NCBI GenBank assembly: GCA_020444775.1
Contig: JAGRHX010000203.1
Span: forward strand, 1 to 9,519
Origin: Gammaproteobacteria bacterium
GTDB lineage: Bacteria; Pseudomonadota; Gammaproteobacteria; HK1
Reading direction: 5' to 3'
Length of the DNA: 9,519 bases
Below are positions 6,348 to 9,519 of this stretch, in pieces (the stretch's first letter is position 1; each line of letters opens with the position of its first letter). The translations under genes were made by a program, and so were the position numbers. The notes beneath the pieces are model-generated. The model was not told the origin of the DNA. It ran no database searches and was given only the letters and a program-made list of their open reading frames with translations.

Positions 6348-7106
6348 ATGCGCGGTGCATTCCCATCAGGTCTGGGAAGGCGAGGTCTGCTGCTGTCGCT
6401 GTGCGTCTTGTTCTGGGGAGGTATGGTGATGACATCCAAGGCCCAGGAGGCTGGTCGCCTGCAGGCAGCGCGGATGGCCGATGGCGATCCCTACACCCTC
6501 TCGCTGCCCGCGGACTTCATTCCTGAACGCGTCTACCCGCTGGTGCTCTCGCTGCACTTCGGCGGGCCGGTTTCGCCGTTCTACGGACGCGCCCTGCTCG
6601 AGGGGGTGGTCGAGCCGGCACTGCGTCAGCTGGACGCCATCATGATCGCGCCCGATTGCCCCGAATCGCGCTGGGCCGACCCGGCCTGTGAGCATCGTGT
6701 GCTGCGTCTGCTCGACGAGATTGCCGAGCGCTATCAGATTGACGCGGCACGCATCGTGATCACCGGCTATTCCAAGGGCGGGATAGGCACCTGGGATCTG
6801 GCCCTGCGCCATCCCGATCGCTTCAGCGCCGCCATCGTCATGGCTGGTCGCCCGGCTGCGGGCGCCATCGGCGGCGCCTGGCAGGTGCCGCTGTACGTGA
6901 TTCATGCCGAGGAGGATGAGCTGATGCCGCTCACCGATACCCGCCAGGTAGTGCAGACCCTGCGCGATCGCGGAGTACCGGTCGAGTTCGAGGTGCTGCA
7001 GGGCGTCGGTCATTACCAGACCGATCGCTTCATAGAGCCGTTGCGCCGGGCGGTGCCGTGGCTGCAGCGTATGTGGGGCGAATCCGACGCACCGTCCACG
7101 CAGTGA
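6348..7106 (+). CDS. Secreted alpha/beta-hydrolase (esterase, PHB-depolymerase/LpqC-like)
   Basis: A probable serine esterase or depolymerase-like hydrolase, 252 residues from the chosen start. The N-terminus has a twin arginine (11-12) followed by a hydrophobic core (GLLLSLCVLFWGG) and a likely SKA cleavage site near residue 32, so it is exported, by Sec or perhaps Tat. The catalytic triad can be read: S142 in GYSKGG, D190 in HAEEDELMP and H222 in GVGHY. PLVLSLHFGG (64-73) is the oxyanion-hole strand. Cysteines C104 and C114 may form a disulphide. The ATG at 6348 is preferred over one at 6306 because GGGAG (6337-6341) lies six bases before it and the signal peptide then has normal length. 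The physiological substrate is not evident. It stands alone between two minus-strand genes and ends 96 bases from pheA. Confidence 0.87.
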   Translation: MRGAFPSGLGRRGLLLSLCVLFWGGMVMTSKAQEAGRLQAARMADGDPYTLSLPADFIPERVYPLVLSLHFGGPVSPFYGRALLEGVVEPALRQLDAIMIAPDCPESRWADPACEHRVLRLLDEIAERYQIDAARIVITGYSKGGIGTWDLALRHPDRFSAAIVMAGRPAAGAIGGAWQVPLYVIHAEEDELMPLTDTRQVVQTLRDRGVPVEFEVLQGVGHYQTDRFIEPLRRAVPWLQRMWGESDAPSTQ

Positions 7107-7114
7107 ACGATGCG

Positions 7115-7150
7115 CTGAACGGGGTACTCAACGGGGCTCTCAACGGGGCA
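7115..7150. repeat. Three-copy 12-base tandem repeat
   Basis: The units CTGAACGGGGTA, CTCAACGGGGCT and CTCAACGGGGCA follow each other without a gap, starting eight bases after the hydrolase stop codon. The core AACGGGG is identical in all three. It lies in the gap between two convergent genes. Repeats of this size can vary in copy number between strains. Confidence 0.8.
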
Positions 7151-7158
7151 CGCCGGTG

Positions 7159-7191
7159 CGTGGTCGAAACCGATCGAAGGTGTCGACCACG
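7159..7191. terminator. Possible bidirectional terminator hairpin between convergent genes
   Basis: CGTGGTCGA (7159-7167) and TCGACCACG (7183-7191) are perfect 9-base complements around a 15-base loop. The stem begins 11 bases after the pheA stop and 52 bases after the hydrolase stop. No T-run follows on either strand, so if it terminates transcription it does so without the classic U-tract or together with Rho. Confidence 0.4.
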
Positions 7192-7202
7192 GACGTGCAG
7201 CC

Positions 7203-8051
7203 TCAGTCCCTGGCGCGTACGGGACTGGCCGGGAACACCCCCAGCACCTTGAGGCGGGTCGAGAAGTATTGCAGCTCCTCGAGGGCATGATCGACCGGCT
7301 TCTCCGCCGGATGACCTTCGAACTCGGCGTAGAACTGCGCGACCTTGAAGTTCTCGTCGCTCAGGTAGCTCTCCAGCTTGGTGATGTTGACGCCGTTGGT
7401 CGCGAATCCACCGAGGGCTTTGTACAGCGCGGCCGGCACGCTGCGCACCTGGAAGAAGATGGCGGTCATGCACGGTCCGTCGCGTGGGTCCGGTTCGACA
7501 CGGGTCGCCGACATGACCACGAAGCGGGTGGTGTTGCCGAGTCGGTCCTCGATGCGTTCACGCAGCACATCCAGACCATAGGTCTCGCCTGCCAGGCTGG
7601 AGGCGATGGCGGCGGCGGTCGGGTCGCCGGCCTCGGCAACCTCGCGTGCCGCGCCCGCGGTGTCCGGCCGGGCGATGGCCCGAACGCCCAGCTCCTGGAT
7701 CAGGTTCCGGCACTGAGCCAGGGCCTGCGGATGTGAGCTGATGGTCTTGACCTGGTCCAGGCGGGCGCCGCGCGGCGCGAGCAGACAGTGTTTTACTGCC
7801 TGGAAGTGCTCGGCGACGATGTAGGCGCGCGAGCGTGGTAGCAGATGATGGATGTCGGCGACCCGGCCACCCAGCGAGTTCTCGATGGGGATCATCGCCA
7901 GCCGCGCCTGTCGATTCTCCGCGACCGCGAACGCCTCCTCGAAGCTGGAGCAGGGTAGCGGTTCCATGTCCGGGTAGGCCTCCTTGCAGGCCAGATGCGA
8001 ATAGGCGCCGGGTTCGCCCTGGAAGGCGATGGTGTTGTTCGGGTCGGTCAT
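7203..8051 (-). CDS. pheA: Prephenate dehydratase, monofunctional, with ACT domain
   Basis: Converts prephenate to phenylpyruvate in phenylalanine synthesis; it could also use arogenate. The 282 residues hold a catalytic domain (about 5-182) and an ACT regulatory domain (about 192-275), with no chorismate mutase domain. Visible motifs: FQGEPGAYSH (10-19), IPIENSLGG (54-62), SHPQAL (106-111), DTAGAA (130-135) and the catalytic TRF (175-177) in NTTRFVV. In the ACT domain the classic GALV and ESRP phenylalanine-binding motifs appear as GFAT and ESYL; this variant, with the following QFYAEFEGHP, is familiar from alphaproteobacterial-type enzymes. The start ATG has no good ribosome-binding site, and a short upstream frame overlaps it as ATGA. 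A promoter candidate lies about 200 bases upstream. Confidence 0.95.
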   Translation of the reverse strand: MTDPNNTIAFQGEPGAYSHLACKEAYPDMEPLPCSSFEEAFAVAENRQARLAMIPIENSLGGRVADIHHLLPRSRAYIVAEHFQAVKHCLLAPRGARLDQVKTISSHPQALAQCRNLIQELGVRAIARPDTAGAAREVAEAGDPTAAAIASSLAGETYGLDVLRERIEDRLGNTTRFVVMSATRVEPDPRDGPCMTAIFFQVRSVPAALYKALGGFATNGVNITKLESYLSDENFKVAQFYAEFEGHPAEKPVDHALEELQYFSTRLKVLGVFPASPVRARD

Positions 8052-8069
8052 GCTCGAGTGTCTGTTGAT

Positions 8070-8093
8070 GACGCCCGCACAAACGCGGGTGTC
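8070..8093 (-). promoter_or_regulatory. Hairpin in the pheA leader
   Basis: Arms 8070-8078 and 8085-8093 pair around a six-base loop. The inner five pairs (CCCGC/GCGGG) and outer three are perfect; one pair between them is A-C in the pheA mRNA. It ends 18 bases before the pheA start codon, close enough to affect ribosome access. No U-run follows and no phenylalanine-rich leader peptide is seen, so it is not a standard pheA attenuator. Confidence 0.35.
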
Positions 8094-8248
8094 GACGATC
8101 GGGTCGATGTGTAGGAACGCTCGGGTCGCGCACGAGCATGAGCCGGCGGCGCCGCCTCTGGGAATGCTCGACGGAGGCAGCAGGGGGCGTCGGCGTGTCG
8201 CTTCGCAGACATGTGATCGCCGTGGCCGGGTGGACGCGCGTCACGACG

Positions 8249-8277
8249 ATCATAGCCGAGCGCGGCCGGCACGTCAG
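8249..8277 (-). promoter_or_regulatory. Sigma-70 promoter candidate for pheA
   Basis: On the minus strand CTGACG (8277-8272) and TATGAT (8254-8249) are separated by 17 bases. The -35 matches TTGACA in four of six positions and the -10 matches TATAAT in five of six. Transcription would start near 8242 and give a leader of about 190 bases. This is the best-looking sigma-70 promoter in the window. Confidence 0.5.
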
Positions 8278-8292
8278 TGGTTGGCACGTCAG
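8268..8292. repeat. Direct repeat overlapping the pheA -35 region
   Basis: GGCACGTCAG is present at 8268-8277 and 8283-8292, a 15-base period; in the pheA direction each copy reads CTGACGTGCC. The promoter-proximal copy contains the predicted -35 hexamer, so a protein binding the pair would block or contact RNA polymerase. The rest of the 314-base gap 8052-8365 contains the pheA leader, a GACGCGCGTC palindrome at 8233-8242 and no gene I can support. Confidence 0.55.
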
Positions 8293-8365
8293 CGGTGGCC
8301 TTGGCCTGATGTCTTGCGCGCGAGTCGGGGTGGCGGCCCAAGAGCGCTCACGCCAGGCGCGCAGC

Positions 8366-9519
8366 TCAGTCGCCGCTGCCTGACTGCTGGCGCTGCTCCA
8401 AGGCGTCGAAGGTCGAGGTCCTGACCGAGGCCTTGACTACCGGCACCTGCTCTTTGGCGAGCGGCTGCATGCGTTGCTTGCGGGCCAGCGCGGCCGCTAC
8501 GTAAGGGGCGAGCTCGGTCTGCTTGCGTGCCTCCAGGGTAGCGCGCTCGGCCTTGAAACCTGGCATCACCCGATCGGCGAACAGCTGCAGCGATTCGCAG
8601 ATGTTGCGGTGACTGTTGCGTCCCGCCTGCTGCAGCATCACGACCTGATCGACACCGGCCTCCTGAAGCTCACCCAGATGCCGGAGCATGTCCTGTGGCG
8701 TGCCTATGCCCGCGCCGTCGTACTCGGCGCGCGCCAGCGCGGCCTTGATCAGCTGATCAGAGGCATCACCACGTGCGGCGATGAACTCATCCCACATGTT
8801 GCTGTAGCCGGGCACGAAGTCCTCGGCCACCAGCTTTTGCTGGGAATAGCGAAAGAACTCGAAGTTGTCCTGGCCGCGGCGTATCGCTTCGGCCCGGTCC
8901 TCGTGCAGCGAGAATGCCGAGACCATGGCCAGGTTGGCGTTCACGTTCCAGCCCAGCGGCACGCATTCCTCGCTCTTGATGATGTCGTAGTAGACCTGCG
9001 ACCAGGTGCGGGCCTCGTCTGGGTCCAGGAACGAGAAGGCCAGCGCGCCGATACCGTTGCGGGCCGCCACCTTGATGGTGTCGCGATTCGTACACGCCAT
9101 CCACAGCGGCGGGTGGGGCTTCTGCAGCGGCTTGGGCAACACATTGCGACAGGGCATCGAGAACCCTTCGCCCTCGTAACCCGGATACGGCGTGAGCACC
9201 ATCATGTTGCAGATCTGCTCGGCCGCTTCCAGCGCGCGGGCACGCTTGGTCTTGGCGGCGATGCCGAAGGCACCCAGCTCGAGCCGTGTGGCGCCTTCCC
9301 CGATGCCGAAGTCGACCCGTCCATCCGAGATCAGATCCAGGGTCGCGAGGCCTTCGGCGGTGCGTGCGGGGTGATTGTAGTTGGGGATCACCTGGCGGAT
9401 TCCATGGCCGATACGGATCTGGCTGGTCTGCGCGGCCGCCGCCGCCAGGAACACCTCCGGTGCCGAGGAATGCGAGTATTCGTCGAGGAAGTGATGCTCG
9501 ACCTCCCAGGCGTAGTCGA
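8366..9519 (-). CDS. Luciferase-like (LLM class) flavin-dependent monooxygenase, 5' end missing
   Basis: A flavin-dependent oxygenase of the bacterial luciferase fold, using reduced FMN from a partner reductase to oxidise an organic substrate. About 383 residues are visible; the reading frame runs off the right edge, so the N-terminal part is outside the window. The visible part opens with DYAWEVEHHFLDEYSHS and SSAPEVFLAAAAAQT, typical for the family, followed by IRIGHGIRQVIPNYNHPARTA, then LDLISDGRVDFGIGEG, the LPKPLQKPHPPLWMA strand and NGIGALAFSF. A tail of about 60 charged residues (KAERATLEARKQ onward) extends past the usual end of the barrel. The substrate cannot be deduced; long-chain aldehydes, alkanes, terpenes and sulphonates are all used by relatives. 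Followed by pheA after 314 bases, probably a separate transcript. Confidence 0.9.
   Translation of the reverse strand, partial: DYAWEVEHHFLDEYSHSSAPEVFLAAAAAQTSQIRIGHGIRQVIPNYNHPARTAEGLATLDLISDGRVDFGIGEGATRLELGAFGIAAKTKRARALEAAEQICNMMVLTPYPGYEGEGFSMPCRNVLPKPLQKPHPPLWMACTNRDTIKVAARNGIGALAFSFLDPDEARTWSQVYYDIIKSEECVPLGWNVNANLAMVSAFSLHEDRAEAIRRGQDNFEFFRYSQQKLVAEDFVPGYSNMWDEFIAARGDASDQLIKAALARAEYDGAGIGTPQDMLRHLGELQEAGVDQVVMLQQAGRNSHRNICESLQLFADRVMPGFKAERATLEARKQTELAPYVAAALARKQRMQPLAKEQVPVVKASVRTSTFDALEQRQQSGSGD

Noticed and set aside
8052..8242. Classic pheA attenuator with a phenylalanine-rich leader peptide
   Set aside because: The only leader frame has two phenylalanine codons in 54, and no stem followed by a U-run is present.

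Overview
The window is GC-rich DNA from a member of the Pseudomonadota. The gene families fit a flagellated Gamma- or Betaproteobacterium, but no single gene fixes the lineage, and the prephenate dehydratase has a regulatory domain of the style common in Alphaproteobacteria. There are eight protein-coding genes, two of them cut by the window edges. I see no rRNA, tRNA, CRISPR array, insertion sequence or prophage gene.

Layout from left to right. (1) Positions 1-1944, minus strand: a tripartite tricarboxylate transporter operon in the order tctC (binding protein), tctB, tctA (cut by the left edge). A very strong inverted repeat sits between tctC and tctB. (2) Positions 1945-2524: a 580-base divergent regulatory region with a weak sigma-70 candidate for tctC and a near-consensus sigma-28 (FliA) promoter facing the next gene. 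(3) 2525-3766, plus strand: an EAL-HDOD signalling protein. (4) 3820-5061, minus: a class I aminotransferase of the aspartate/prephenate type, convergent with the EAL-HDOD gene. (5) 5223-5999, minus: a phytanoyl-CoA dioxygenase-family (PhyH) protein. (6) 6000-6347: a divergent region rich in inverted repeats. (7) 6348-7106, plus: a secreted alpha/beta-hydrolase. (8) 7203-8051, minus: a monofunctional prephenate dehydratase (pheA) with a recognisable promoter whose -35 lies inside a direct repeat. (9) 8366 to the right edge, minus: a luciferase-like flavin monooxygenase, 5' end outside the window.

How they may work together. TctCBA imports a carboxylate of unknown identity. The sigma-28 promoter suggests that the EAL-HDOD protein is made with the late flagellar genes and links c-di-GMP or HDOD signalling to motility. 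The aminotransferase and prephenate dehydratase could both act on prephenate in phenylalanine synthesis, although they are about 2.1 kb apart and not in one operon. The PhyH protein, the hydrolase and the flavin monooxygenase look like separate catabolic or accessory enzymes. I do not see a clearly new multi-gene system. The most useful observations are regulatory: the sigma-28 site, the tctC-tctB hairpin, the direct repeat at the pheA promoter, and several short tandem or inverted repeats between genes.
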